Positions 23,147 to 32,216 of a stretch of 54,183 bases of DNA are shown here, one piece after another; the stretch's first letter is position 1; each line of letters begins with the position of its first letter. Position numbers and translations under genes: made by a program. The DNA lies in contig JAKAZU010000005.1 of the NCBI GenBank assembly GCA_021826525.1, positions 1 to 54,183 on the forward strand, in the 5' to 3' direction. The stretch is from Thermoplasmata archaeon (GTDB taxonomy: Archaea > Thermoplasmatota > Thermoplasmata > UBA184). The notes under the pieces were generated by a model. The model saw only the letters and a program-made list of their open reading frames with translations, searched no databases and was not told where the DNA came from.

Positions 23147-24492
23147 AGGACGCGAAAGAGCTCGCGGACGATTGGTCCCAGGCGGCGCGCTGGAAGCGCA
23201 CGCAGCGACCGTACCGCCCCGAGGACGTCGCACGCCTGCGGGGTTCGATCCGGATCGAGCATACGCTCGCCGACGTCGGTGCGCGCCGGCTCTGGCAACT
23301 GCTCGAGAACGAAGAGTACGTCCCGGCGCTGGGCGCGATGAACGGGAGCCAGGCCGTCCAGATGGTGCAGGCGGGCCTCCTGGCCATCTACGCGAGCGGC
23401 TGGCAGGTCGCGGCCGATGCCAACGACGCGGGCCAAACGTACCCGGACCAGAGCCTCTATCCCGCGCTCAGCATGCCGACCTTGGTTCGTCGAATCAATA
23501 ATGCCTTCCGTCGCCAGGACGAAAAGCAGCACGCGTCCGGTGCAGGGGCCACCTACTGGTACGCCCCGATTGTCGCCGACGCAGAAGCCGGGTTCGGTGG
23601 CACGCTCAACGTCTTCGAGCTCACCAAGGCGCTGATCGAAGCCGGGGCCGCCGGCCTGCACATCGAGGATCAGCTCGCCTCGGTGAAGAAGTGCGGGCAC
23701 ATGGGGGGCAAGGTCCTTGTCCCGACGCGCGAGTTCAACCAGAAGCTATGGGCGGCCCGCCTCGCCGCCGACATTCTGGACGTCCCTACGGTCATCATCG
23801 CACGCACCGATGCCCACTCCGCGAAGCTCCTGACGAGCGACGTCGATCCCCGGGATCAGGAGTTCATCACCGGGGAGCGTACGACCGAAGGATTCTTCGG
23901 GATCCGCCCGGGGATCGACTCGGCGATCGCCCGCGGGATCGCCTACGCTCCGTACGCCGACATGCTCTGGTTCGAGACGTCGGGCCCCGATCTCGACGAG
24001 GCGCGGGCCTTCGCGGACGCCGTCCACGCGAGGTACCCGGGCAAGTTGCTGGCCTACAACCTCTCTCCGTCGTTCAACTGGCGTCGCCGGCTCGGCGAGC
24101 AGGAGATCGGTCGGTTCCAGTCGGACCTCGCCCAGCTCGGCTACAAGTTCCAGTTCGTCACGCTCGCGGGATTCCACGCCGTGAACCTCTCGGCGTTCCG
24201 GCTCGCGGCGGACTACAAGACCCGCGGGATGCTCGCCTATTCCGACCTCCAGGAGGAGGAGTTCGCCGTCGAGGGATCCGGGTACCGTGCGGTCAAGCAC
24301 CAGAGTTTCGTCGGGACGGACTACTTCGACGACGTCGCCCAGGTCCTCTCCGGCGGACTCACGTCGACGCTCGCGCTCGAAGGCTCAACCGAGGCGCAGC
24401 AGTTCCGTTCGTCCCCTGCAGGGCGGGCCAAGGATCCGGCGGAGGGGAGCCCGCGGCCGACCCGCGGCTCGGCTCCGGGGACCACGACGTAG
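23143..24492 (+). CDS. aceA: Isocitrate lyase
   Basis: Cleaves isocitrate to succinate and glyoxylate, the first step of the glyoxylate shunt. The product has 449 residues. The catalytic signature KKCGH is at residues 182-186, within [18 protein letters not shown]. Other conserved blocks are [59 protein letters not shown] and [11 protein letters not shown]. The last 35 residues are a low-complexity Pro/Arg/Gly tail. The gene starts within the stop of the malate synthase gene and converges on a small gene at 24503. Confidence 0.97.
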   Translation: MKDAKELADDWSQAARWKRTQRPYRPEDVARLRGSIRIEHTLADVGARRLWQLLENEEYVPALGAMNGSQAVQMVQAGLLAIYASGWQVAADANDAGQTYPDQSLYPALSMPTLVRRINNAFRRQDEKQHASGAGATYWYAPIVADAEAGFGGTLNVFELTKALIEAGAAGLHIEDQLASVKKCGHMGGKVLVPTREFNQKLWAARLAADILDVPTVIIARTDAHSAKLLTSDVDPRDQEFITGERTTEGFFGIRPGIDSAIARGIAYAPYADMLWFETSGPDLDEARAFADAVHARYPGKLLAYNLSPSFNWRRRLGEQEIGRFQSDLAQLGYKFQFVTLAGFHAVNLSAFRLAADYKTRGMLAYSDLQEEEFAVEGSGYRAVKHQSFVGTDYFDDVAQVLSGGLTSTLALEGSTEAQQFRSSPAGRAKDPAEGSPRPTRGSAPGTTT

Positions 24493-24502
24493 CGATCCGT
24501 AG

Positions 24503-24811
24503 CTAGCGAAAGTACTCGGGAGTGGACGACGGCTTGTCCGCGCGCTTCTCCTCTTCGTCCTTCGCTTCGAGGATGTCGATCACCCAGGTCGCGGCCGTCG
24601 CGATGAGGCGCGTCCGCCCCTTCTCTTCGCCCTCTCCGCCGAGCTCGATCGCGAGGATGTTGTCGCCTCCGATGCTGACGAGCCCGCGGTAGATCCCCTC
24701 CGAGACGAGGCCGGTGTCGTCCGACCCGGCCGAGATGATCCGCACCCGCGAGCCCACGGTGAGGTTAGGGGCCCGTCGTTCCTTCTCCGCACCGTAGGAG
24801 GACGAGCTCAT
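24503..24811 (-). CDS. Small conserved-looking protein, possible SH3/Sm-like barrel
   Basis: Not recognised. The 102-residue product has a beta-rich core (LTVGSRVRIISAGSDDTGLV, then IYRGLVSIGGDNILAIEL, then RTRLIATAATWVIDIL) whose strand-turn rhythm resembles a small SH3- or Sm-like barrel; this is inference only. The C-terminus is a charged tail (EAKDEEEKRADKPSSTPEYFR). Its ATG overlaps the stop of the helix-turn-helix regulator gene (ATGA), so it is very likely co-expressed with that regulator. It could be its partner or ligand sensor. Confidence 0.65.
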   Translation of the reverse strand: MSSSSYGAEKERRAPNLTVGSRVRIISAGSDDTGLVSEGIYRGLVSIGGDNILAIELGGEGEEKGRTRLIATAATWVIDILEAKDEEEKRADKPSSTPEYFR

Positions 24812-25329
24812 CGGCCGCCTCCGCGCGCCGCGGCCCGGGGTACGGTCTTCGCGGCCGGCGGGACCGCCGCCCCTTGATCGATGAGCGTCTGGAGATGGTT
24901 CACGGTCTCGCGATACCGTCGCAGTGCGTTCTGGGCGTGGGCTTCGGTGAAATCCCATGCGCGGGCGATGTTGCCGTAGCGCAGCCGGTAGGCCTTGCGC
25001 CCCCCACCATGGTCCCGCCGGCTCGGCACGCCGACCTCCTCGAGAAGATCGAGCGACTTGAGCTTGTTGATGTGCCGATAGACGGTGGGCCTCGTCGTTT
25101 TGAGCGTCACGGCGAGTTCGTCCGGCTGCCACGCCCGGCTGGGCTCCCCTAGGAAGCACTGACGCACCAGCCGGTAGGCAAGACTCTCGCCCACGGGCCC
25201 TTCGGTACCGCGGCCCTCCTCGCCGTTCGGAAGGTACCCGACGAGGCGAAGGAACTCTCCGAGCACCTCGTCGACATCCGCGATCGGAGTGAGCGGCGTG
25301 CTGTACCGCAGCGAGAGATCGAACCCCAT
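24808..25329 (-). CDS. Winged helix-turn-helix transcriptional regulator
   Basis: A 173-residue DNA-binding protein. Residues 65-118 form a winged helix: AWQPDELAVTLKTTRPTVYRHINKLKSLDLLEEVG is helix-turn-helix-like (recognition helix RPTVYRHINKL), followed by a Gly/Arg-rich wing (RRDHGGGRKAYRLRYG). Residues 125-152 are a helical dimerisation segment (EAHAQNALRRYRETVNHLQTL). No ligand-binding domain or metal-binding cluster is apparent. It diverges from the molybdenum hydroxylase operon, so that operon is a likely target along with its own. A TATA-like box sits 27-34 nt before the ATG at 25329, suggesting a leaderless message. Confidence 0.82.
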   Translation of the reverse strand: MGFDLSLRYSTPLTPIADVDEVLGEFLRLVGYLPNGEEGRGTEGPVGESLAYRLVRQCFLGEPSRAWQPDELAVTLKTTRPTVYRHINKLKSLDLLEEVGVPSRRDHGGGRKAYRLRYGNIARAWDFTEAHAQNALRRYRETVNHLQTLIDQGAAVPPAAKTVPRAAARGGGR

Positions 25330-25355
25330 CCGTCCCTCGGTCAGCGACCGAGCAG

Positions 25356-25363
25356 ATAAAAAG
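25356..25363 (-). promoter_or_regulatory. TATA-like box of the helix-turn-helix regulator gene
   Basis: CTTTTTAT on the minus strand, 27-34 nt before the regulator ATG. It lies in the 99-nt divergent gap shared with the molybdenum hydroxylase operon, so binding of the regulator here could control both directions. Confidence 0.5.
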
Positions 25364-25428
25364 CCGGAGCCGGACCGCCCCCTCCTGGTCGGCGAGACGA
25401 TATCCCGCCCAACGGGGTGATGCCCCCG

Positions 25429-26286
25429 ATGGCGCCGTTCGACCTCGTGCACCCGCGAAGCACGGACGAAGCGCTCGCCGAGCTGCGCACCGCCTCCCCC
25501 GAAGGGGTGGCGGTCCTGGCCGGCGGGACCGATCTGCTCCTCGACATCGACCGCGCGCGCATCGCCCCCCGCCGCGTCGTTTCCTTGCGCTACCTTCCCT
25601 GGAAATTCCTCGAGTGGTCCGGCGACTCGTTGACGATCGGCAGCACCCTGCCGCTGCGTGCGCTCGAGGTGGAGCCGCGGATCCGCCAGCGGATCCCCGG
25701 GCTTTGGGAAGCCGTTCGTGCGGTCGGGAGCGTCGCCCTGCGCCATCGAGCGACCCTCGGAGGCAACCTCGTGCGCAGCGCGCCGACCTCCGACCTGTCG
25801 CCCATCCTCCTCGCGCTGGATGCCGAAGTCGAGGTCGTCGGGCCCCACGGGTCCCGCTGGACCCCGGTCGACGCATTCCTCTCCGACTCCCGGCGACCGA
25901 GGCTCGCCTTCGGCGAGCTCGTGCGCGCGGTGCGGATCCCCGAGGCACGCCCGAGCGCCTACCATTGGCAGCGGGTACGTCCGGTCAACGACATCTCGCA
26001 GGTCGGCGTGGCGGTCGCGCGTTCCCCCTCGGAAGGGTACTATCGGATCGCCGTCGGCGACGTCCTGCCGCGGCCGGTCCGGATCCTGCCGGCCGAAGAA
26101 GCGTTGCGTTCTCGTCCTCCCACGGACGACGAGGTCCGCTCGGCGGCCGAGCTCGCGGGGAAGCTTTCTCCCTTCGCTACGGATCGTCGAGGGACCGAAG
26201 AGTACCGCCGTCACATCGTCGCGGTCTTGGCCCGGCGAGCTCTCCTCGCGATCCGAACCGCGGCCCCCCGGGGGCCGGCACCGTGA
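25429..26286 (+). CDS. Molybdenum hydroxylase FAD-binding (medium) subunit
   Basis: The FAD subunit of a three-subunit xanthine dehydrogenase/CO dehydrogenase-type enzyme, 285 residues. The FAD-binding signatures are VLAGGTDLLLDI and RATLGGNLVRSAPTSDLSP. The family's N-terminus (APFDLVHPRSTDEAL) begins right at the chosen ATG, which is preceded by GGTGA at 8 nt; an in-frame ATG at 25420 is the alternative. Its stop overlaps the GTG of the iron-sulfur subunit gene. First gene of the long plus-strand operon. Confidence 0.9.
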   Translation: MAPFDLVHPRSTDEALAELRTASPEGVAVLAGGTDLLLDIDRARIAPRRVVSLRYLPWKFLEWSGDSLTIGSTLPLRALEVEPRIRQRIPGLWEAVRAVGSVALRHRATLGGNLVRSAPTSDLSPILLALDAEVEVVGPHGSRWTPVDAFLSDSRRPRLAFGELVRAVRIPEARPSAYHWQRVRPVNDISQVGVAVARSPSEGYYRIAVGDVLPRPVRILPAEEALRSRPPTDDEVRSAAELAGKLSPFATDRRGTEEYRRHIVAVLARRALLAIRTAAPRGPAP

Positions 26287-26756
26287 CGACCGCTCCCTCC
26301 TTCACCGTCAACGCGACATCGGTCGACCTGTCCCCGATTCCGGAGTCGGAGCGTTTACTGGACACCCTTCGCTGGCGCCTCGGGCTCAAAGGAACCAAGG
26401 AAGGCTGTCGCACGGGGAATTGCGGCGCGTGCACCGTCCTCGTCGACCGAGCGAGCGTCCTGAGCTGCCTGACGCTCGCGCACGAAGTCGCAGGAAGCGA
26501 GGTCACCACCATCGAGGGCCTCGCCGCCGAGGATGTCGGCGCTCGGATCATGCAATCGTTCGCCGACGAGGGGGCGTCTCAGTGCGGGTACTGCACTCCC
26601 GGGTTCGTGATGGCGCTCGCCTCGCTCCTCCACGAGCGGGGAGCCGCCGGCGACCTCGCGGGGTTCGAGGAGGACCTCCAGGGGAACCTGTGCCGTTGTA
26701 CGGGGTACGTCTCGATCCGACGAGCCGCCCAGCGCGCCCGGGAGGCCGTGAGATGA
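26283..26756 (+). CDS. Molybdenum hydroxylase 2Fe-2S (small) subunit
   Basis: The iron-sulfur subunit, 157 residues. The plant-type 2Fe-2S ligands are Cys42, 47, 50 and 62 (GCRTGNCGACTVL ... LSCLTL). The second, helical 2Fe-2S domain has Cys101, Cys104 (QCGYCTPG) and Cys137, Cys139 (NLCRCTGY). All eight Cys are present, so electron transfer from the molybdenum site to FAD should work. The GTG start overlaps the FAD-subunit stop (GTGA), and its stop overlaps the start of the large subunit (ATGA). Confidence 0.95.
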   Translation: MTTAPSFTVNATSVDLSPIPESERLLDTLRWRLGLKGTKEGCRTGNCGACTVLVDRASVLSCLTLAHEVAGSEVTTIEGLAAEDVGARIMQSFADEGASQCGYCTPGFVMALASLLHERGAAGDLAGFEEDLQGNLCRCTGYVSIRRAAQRAREAVR

Positions 26757-28948
26757 GCTACGCCGTGCGCTCGGACGCGCTGGCGAAGGCACGCGGCGCG
26801 GTCCTCTACGGCACGGACATCGAGAGCCCGGGAATGCTCTGGGGCGCCCTCGTTCTCGCGCCGATCCCCCACGGCACGATCCGCTCGATCGATCTCACCG
26901 CGGCGCGGGCGATCCCCGGCGTGACCGCGATCGGTCCCGAGGACCTCCCCCGACTTCTCCCGGGCGTGCCGACCGACCCGGAACGACCGATCTTCCCGTC
27001 CACGACGATCCAGTACCACGCCCAGCCAATCGCCGCCGTCGCGGCACCCACCCTCGAAGTCGCCCGTCGGGCGGCCCAAGCCGTGAAGGTCGAAACGCGC
27101 CAGCACCCGGCCGTCGAGAGCATCGACGAGGCCGCGATAGGCCCGAAACCCGAGGTGATCGGTCACGTTCACGCACGATACGGCGATCTGGACGGGGTGT
27201 TCCGGACCGCCGACTTCGTTCTGACGGAGACGTACCGGACGAACTCGGTGTCGCAGGTGGCGCTCGAACCCCACGCCGCGATCGCGGAGATCCGGGACGA
27301 TGGAACGTGGTTCGTCCGCACCTCGACCCAGAGCCCGTTCGGGGTGCGCGAGGACCTCGCCGCGATGCTGGGGATCCCCGAGTCGCAGATCGTCGTCGAA
27401 GGAACGTGGGTCGGAGGCGGATTCGGCGGGAAGGGATCGTCGCTCGTGGAACCGTATGCGTTGGTATTGGCCCATGCGAGCGGTCGACCTGTCCGGCTCG
27501 CGCTCACCTATCGGGAGGAGTTCCTCCTGGGACGATCGACCCTCCCCTCGCTCATTCGGCTGTCGAGCGCGGTCCGAGGCGGCACGATCGTCGGCCGGCG
27601 CGTTCTCTGGAAGGTCGACGCCGGATCCAGCCTTCCCGGGCGAGATTTCGCCACCGGCTATGGGGTCGGTTTCACGGTGGGACCCTACCGGGTCCCCGCG
27701 ATCGAGTTGGAGGGGATCGCCTTGCGCACGCACAAGCCTCCGCTGGGACCCCACCGCGCTCCGCTCGCTCCGCAATGCGCGTTCGCGGCGGAATCGCACA
27801 TGGACCACCTCGCCCAACGCCTCGGGGTCGACTCCGTCGAGTTCCGCCGGCGGCACGTCTGGCTCCCGGGGGACCTGACGCATCTGGGCCAGACGGTCGG
27901 ACCGTTCGGCCTTTCGCAGTGCCTCGCCGAAGCCGGTGCGCGGGCGAGGAAATGGAGAGAACGCCTCCCCGAGAATCATGGGATTGGGGTCGGGGCCGGT
28001 TTCTGGTCGACCGGAACGGGTGCCGGAGGAGAAGCCCGGCTCTTCCTACAACCCGAGCGCCTGCGGATCGTGCAGGGCGAACCTGAGATCGGAAGCGGGA
28101 GCGTGATCCGGGGGCTGGCGGCGGTGGCCGAGGTCGGCCTAGGAATCCCCCGAGAGCGGATCGAGGTCGACTACCGCGACACCGCGACCGCTCCGTTCGA
28201 CTCGGGCGTGTGGGGCAGCCGTACTCTGGGTGCCCTCGGTCAAGCCGTCGAAAAGGCCGCGCGGGAGCTTCGGGCGGAGCTGGCGAAACGAACGGACGCT
28301 CCCGAAGGAGCAATCCGACTCACGGTTCAAGGCTCGGAGCTGGCCGTCGAGGTCGACGGGGTCTTCCGACCGGTGCGCGAGATTCTCCGCCGAGAGGAGA
28401 TCGAGAACGGGGGTCTCACGACGTACGGCACGCACTACGGAGTGGCCGGGTCGTTCGACGCCCTTCGGGTCCTCGACGGGACGTTCTACCCGTACACCGA
28501 TTTCACCGGGGCCGCGCACGTCGCCGAGGTCGCGCTGGACCCTGAACTCGGTACCGTGCGCGTGGTCCGGTACGCGGCGTTCCACGATGCGGGACGAGTG
28601 GTGGACTTCGAGACGGCCAAGGCTCAGGTCGAGGGCGGCATTGTCATGGGGCTTGGGACCGCGCTGACCGAGGAGGGCCTCTGGAGCCCGGAGGGCGTGC
28701 TACAGAACCCGGGGCTGGTCGACTACCGGATTCCGACCCTGGCCGAAGTACCTCCGATCGAGGTCCACTTCATCGAAGGATTCCTCGGCGCCGGGCCGTT
28801 CGGTGCGAAAGGCCTCGGGGAACCTCCGATCATCCCGGTGCCCGCGACCATCGCCAACGCGGTGCGCGACGCGTGCGGAGAAGGGCCCACCGAACTCCCG
28901 ATGACCGGGGAGCGGCTCGCCCGGCATCTTAAACTTCTGAGGACGTGA
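26753..28948 (+). CDS. Molybdenum hydroxylase catalytic (large) subunit, substrate unknown
   Basis: The molybdopterin-binding subunit of the xanthine dehydrogenase family, 731 residues. Family landmarks are VWVGGGFGGKGSS (written here as TWVGGGFGGKG), GPHRAPLAPQCAFAAES, and the active-site Glu690 in GPFGAKGLGEPP. It lacks the AYRCSFR loop of true CO dehydrogenases (CoxL form I), and the loop that is usually R-G-x-G-x-P is GPHRAPLAPQ, so the substrate cannot be named. Purine or another N-heterocycle or an aldehyde are possibilities (inference). It follows the small subunit with overlap and precedes purP by 9 nt. No molybdenum cofactor maturation gene was found beside it. Confidence 0.92.
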   Translation: MSYAVRSDALAKARGAVLYGTDIESPGMLWGALVLAPIPHGTIRSIDLTAARAIPGVTAIGPEDLPRLLPGVPTDPERPIFPSTTIQYHAQPIAAVAAPTLEVARRAAQAVKVETRQHPAVESIDEAAIGPKPEVIGHVHARYGDLDGVFRTADFVLTETYRTNSVSQVALEPHAAIAEIRDDGTWFVRTSTQSPFGVREDLAAMLGIPESQIVVEGTWVGGGFGGKGSSLVEPYALVLAHASGRPVRLALTYREEFLLGRSTLPSLIRLSSAVRGGTIVGRRVLWKVDAGSSLPGRDFATGYGVGFTVGPYRVPAIELEGIALRTHKPPLGPHRAPLAPQCAFAAESHMDHLAQRLGVDSVEFRRRHVWLPGDLTHLGQTVGPFGLSQCLAEAGARARKWRERLPENHGIGVGAGFWSTGTGAGGEARLFLQPERLRIVQGEPEIGSGSVIRGLAAVAEVGLGIPRERIEVDYRDTATAPFDSGVWGSRTLGALGQAVEKAARELRAELAKRTDAPEGAIRLTVQGSELAVEVDGVFRPVREILRREEIENGGLTTYGTHYGVAGSFDALRVLDGTFYPYTDFTGAAHVAEVALDPELGTVRVVRYAAFHDAGRVVDFETAKAQVEGGIVMGLGTALTEEGLWSPEGVLQNPGLVDYRIPTLAEVPPIEVHFIEGFLGAGPFGAKGLGEPPIIPVPATIANAVRDACGEGPTELPMTGERLARHLKLLRT

Positions 28949-28957
28949 CCCGTCCGC

Positions 28958-30115
28958 ATGTCGCTGGAACCGGAGGAGATCCGCGGTCTCCTCGACTCCT
29001 ACCCGGACCGTCCCTGGATCGGCGCGGTCGGTTCCCATTCCGCCCTCGACATTGCGGACGGAGCGCGGCACGAGGGCTTCACGACGCTGATCCTGAGCGA
29101 ACGGGGTCGAGAGGCGACGTACTCCCGGTACTTCGCGACGCGACCGGCCGCACCAGGGCGGTCGGCGCGCGGATGCGTCGACGAGGTCTGGACCTACCCG
29201 AAGTTTCGGGACCTCGCCGCGGCCGCCGAGCAGGAGCGCATGCGTCACCGCGGCGTCCTCTTCGTGCCGAACCGAGCGTTCAGTTCCTACGTTCCGCTGC
29301 CCACGATCGAGTCCGAGTTTCGCGTGCCGATCGTCGGATCCCGCTCGATGCTCCGGATCGAGGAACGGAGCGAGCGGGAGAACTACTACACCCTCCTCGA
29401 GTCGGCCGACATCCCGATCCCGCGACCGATCGTCGACCCGCACGCGATCGATCGCCTCGTGATCGTGAAGCTTCCGCATGCGGTCCGACGCCTGGAGCGC
29501 GGGTTCTTCACCGCGGCGAGCTTCGAGGAGTACCAACGCAAGTCCGACCAGCTCCTCGCGCAGGGAACGATCGCGCGCGACGACCTCGACGGCGCGCGGA
29601 TCGAGGAATACGTGCTCGGGCCGGTGTTCAACTTCAACTTCTTCTTTTCGCCGCTCGCGCCCCGTTCGGAGGGCTTGGAGCTTCTCGGCGTGGACGAGCG
29701 CCGGGAGAGCAACCTCGACGGGATGGTTCGCCTGCCGGCCGACCAACAGCTCGAGCTTCCCCCGGGGATGCGGATTCCCGAGTACACGGTCGTGGGCCAC
29801 GGGAGCCTGACCGTGCGCGAATCGATCCTGGAGGAGGCGTTCCGCCTTGGCGAGAGATTCGTCGACGCGAGCCGGACGCGTTACCCGCCCGGGATCGTCG
29901 GGCCGTTCTGCCTCCAGACCTGCATCGACCGGAACGGCCACCTCACCGTCTTCGACGTCGCGGTCCGAATCGGAGGCGGCACGAACATCCACCTCTCCCT
30001 AGGCCACCCGTATGGCAACGCGCTCTACCACGAGCCGATGAGCACCGGGCGTCGCATCGCTCGCGAGATCCGGCTCGCGCTGGACACCGGCCGCCTCCCG
30101 GAGATCGTTACATGA
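28958..30115 (+). CDS. purP: Formate-dependent AICAR ligase PurP
   Basis: The ATP- and formate-dependent enzyme that makes FAICAR in archaeal purine synthesis without folate, 385 residues. ATP-grasp features include VIVKLPHA, IEEYVLGPVFNFNFFFSP, and the C-terminal PGIVGPFCLQ and VRIGGGTNIHLSLGHPY. The N-terminal IGAVGSHSALDIADGARHEGF is the family start. It is 9 nt after the molybdenum hydroxylase large subunit, and its stop overlaps the start of gcvT (ATGA). A full bifunctional purH is also present at 3453, so AICAR formylation appears to be duplicated by two unrelated enzymes. Confidence 0.95.
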   Translation: MSLEPEEIRGLLDSYPDRPWIGAVGSHSALDIADGARHEGFTTLILSERGREATYSRYFATRPAAPGRSARGCVDEVWTYPKFRDLAAAAEQERMRHRGVLFVPNRAFSSYVPLPTIESEFRVPIVGSRSMLRIEERSERENYYTLLESADIPIPRPIVDPHAIDRLVIVKLPHAVRRLERGFFTAASFEEYQRKSDQLLAQGTIARDDLDGARIEEYVLGPVFNFNFFFSPLAPRSEGLELLGVDERRESNLDGMVRLPADQQLELPPGMRIPEYTVVGHGSLTVRESILEEAFRLGERFVDASRTRYPPGIVGPFCLQTCIDRNGHLTVFDVAVRIGGGTNIHLSLGHPYGNALYHEPMSTGRRIAREIRLALDTGRLPEIVT

Positions 30116-31293
30116 ACGCCGGGCCTACCGCGGCACCCCTGCTGCGAACCCCGCTGTACGACTTCCACGTCGCGCACGGAGCGCACTTCGTGCCGTTCAA
30201 CGGATGGGAGATGCCGCTCTACTATTCCAGCATCCTCGCCGAGCACGCCGCCGTCCGCTCGGGCGTCGGGTTCTTCGACGTCGGACACATGGGCATCCTC
30301 ACCGTGGAGGGCTCCACGGCCGCGGCCCTATTGTCGCGTCGGACGACCGCCAACGTCGAGCGCCTCGTGCCGGGCCAGGCGCACTACACGTTCTTCCTCG
30401 AGCTGACGGGCCACATCGTCGATGACCTGTTGATCACTCGGCTCGACCGCGGGACATCTCCGGTGCGCACCTTCCTCGCGGTTCCGAACGCGGGACGTGC
30501 GTTCGAGATCGAGTCGATCCTCCAGCAGCATCGCCACCCGGACGTGACGATCCGCCGGTGGAACGGCGCGGTGACGATCCTCGCGGTGCAGGGACCGGGC
30601 TCCCGTCGTCTCCTTGAGACCCAGCTGAATTGGTCGCTGGCCCCACTCAAGTTCTACACGAGCCGCTTCTATCCGGACCCGCCCCCCTCGGGAACCCCCT
30701 CCGAAGGGATCGTCGGAGGCGCGATCCCCGACGACCTTGCGCACGGGATCTTCGTGAGCCGGACCGGCTACACGGGCGAGCTCGGCTACGAGTTGTACGT
30801 CCCCGGCCCGCGCGCGATCCCGATCGCCGAGACCCTCACCCGTGCGGGCGCGGTCCCGTGCGGACTGGGCGCGCGCGACACGCTCCGGCTGGAGAAGGGC
30901 TTCCTTCTTTCCGGGCAGGAGTTCTCGCGGGACCGATCTCCGATCGAGGCCGGCCAGGAACGGTTCGTCGAGCTCGACCACCCGTTCGTGGGCCGACCGA
31001 CCATTGACAAGGAGGTCGCCGAGGGGACCCCCGAGCGGCTCGTGGGGCTGACGGTGACGGAGCCGGGGGCCATTCCACGCCACGGGACCCCGATTCGCCA
31101 CGACGGCGTGGCCATTGGCACGCTCACCAGCGGGGGCCTGTCACCAAGCCTGCATGTGGGCATCGCGCTCGCGTACCTTCCGAAGGAACTGACGCGGCCC
31201 GGCACGGTGGTGGAGCTCGAGCTTCGAGGAAGATGGGTGCCGGCCGCGGTCACTCCGCTCCCGTTCGTACCGGCCGCCCATCCGCCGAAATGA
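30112..31293 (+). CDS. gcvT: Aminomethyltransferase (glycine cleavage T protein) family
   Basis: A tetrahydrofolate-dependent aminomethyltransferase of 393 residues. Conserved stretches are FVPFNGWEMPLYYSS, GFFDVGHMGILTVEG, GHIVDDLLI (catalytic Asp), the signature SRTGYTGELGYELYV, GLGARDTLRLEKGF and the C-terminal barrel GVAIGTLTSGGLSPSL. No gcvH or gcvP gene is in the window. It could be true GcvT, or another folate-dependent methyl- or aminomethyltransferase of the same fold. Starts in the purP stop and is followed by nadC, whose ATG overlaps its stop. Confidence 0.9.
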   Translation: MNAGPTAAPLLRTPLYDFHVAHGAHFVPFNGWEMPLYYSSILAEHAAVRSGVGFFDVGHMGILTVEGSTAAALLSRRTTANVERLVPGQAHYTFFLELTGHIVDDLLITRLDRGTSPVRTFLAVPNAGRAFEIESILQQHRHPDVTIRRWNGAVTILAVQGPGSRRLLETQLNWSLAPLKFYTSRFYPDPPPSGTPSEGIVGGAIPDDLAHGIFVSRTGYTGELGYELYVPGPRAIPIAETLTRAGAVPCGLGARDTLRLEKGFLLSGQEFSRDRSPIEAGQERFVELDHPFVGRPTIDKEVAEGTPERLVGLTVTEPGAIPRHGTPIRHDGVAIGTLTSGGLSPSLHVGIALAYLPKELTRPGTVVELELRGRWVPAAVTPLPFVPAAHPPK

Positions 31294-32180
31294 ACCGCGA
31301 GGGTTCGGTCCGGGGGCCGCACCCCTCCGAGCTCGCCCGAGCGGTCGCGTCGGCGCTCGACGAGGACCGCTTCCGGCACGATCGGACGACGAGGGCGCTC
31401 GGCATCGGAGCGGCCCCCGTCGAGGGTCGGGTGATCGCTCAGGCCCGCGGAGTGCTCTCGGGAATGTCGGCGGCCCGAGAGGTCGCGCGCCGGGCCGGTC
31501 TGGTCGTCGTGCGCGCGCGGGCCGACGGGTCTGCCGTCCGGCCCGGGACGGAGGTACTGCGGTTGCGCGGGCGCGCCCGCGCGATCCTCGGAGCCGAGCG
31601 GACCCTGCTCAACTATCTCATGCACCTGTCGGGGGTCGCGACCGCCACCGCGAGGGCCGTCGCGGCCGGCCGGCGCGCCCGTCCCCCGCTCGAGGTCTGG
31701 GGGACCCGTAAGACCCTGCCCGGCCTGAGGGACCTCGAGAAGAAGGCGATCGTCGACGGTGGGGGACGCCCACACCGTCGCGATCTCTCCGACGCGATCC
31801 TGGTGAAGAACACCCATCTCGCCCTCCTCCCGTTGCCCCGCGCTCTGGCACGCCTGCCGCTCGCACGCGATTCCGCGATGCGGGTTGAGGTAGAGGTCCG
31901 CACCGCGCGCGAGGCGATCGCTGTCGCCCGCGCGGGGGTGCGAGCGATCCTGATCGACAACGCTCCCCCTACCACGGCCCGGGCGATCGTCCGAGCGCTC
32001 GATCGGGCCGGCCTGCGTCGCGGGGTGTTCATCGAGCTCTCCGGTGGGATCACTCCGGAACGCGTAGGGCAATACCGACGGGTGGGCGCGGACGCCGTGA
32101 GCATCGGAGCCCTCACCCATTCGGCGGCGGCGCTCCCGTTCCACCTCGAACTGGTCGCCCGCGCTCCACCGTCGAGTTAA
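31290..32180 (+). CDS. nadC: Nicotinate-nucleotide pyrophosphorylase
   Basis: Makes nicotinate mononucleotide from quinolinate and PRPP, 296 residues. Signatures are SGVATATARAVAAG, TRKTLPGLRDLEKKAIVDGG with the substrate-binding Arg-Lys pairs, ILVKNTHLAL, VEVEVRTAREAI, ILIDNAPP and IELSGGITPERVGQY. The order of these blocks matches NadC fully. It overlaps gcvT by 4 nt and is followed by nadA, so quinolinate made by NadA feeds directly into this step. Arg-rich composition reflects the local GC bias. Confidence 0.96.
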   Translation: MNREGSVRGPHPSELARAVASALDEDRFRHDRTTRALGIGAAPVEGRVIAQARGVLSGMSAAREVARRAGLVVVRARADGSAVRPGTEVLRLRGRARAILGAERTLLNYLMHLSGVATATARAVAAGRRARPPLEVWGTRKTLPGLRDLEKKAIVDGGGRPHRRDLSDAILVKNTHLALLPLPRALARLPLARDSAMRVEVEVRTAREAIAVARAGVRAILIDNAPPTTARAIVRALDRAGLRRGVFIELSGGITPERVGQYRRVGADAVSIGALTHSAAALPFHLELVARAPPSS

Positions 32181-32216
32181 GAGGCCCTGCGGGCTGTTTT
32201 CGGTAGCGAGGTGCCG

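Noticed and set aside
26579..27979. Open frame of 466 codons antisense to the Mo-hydroxylase subunits
   Set aside because: The sense frame carries all the conserved motifs; the antisense frame is a GC-bias artefact.
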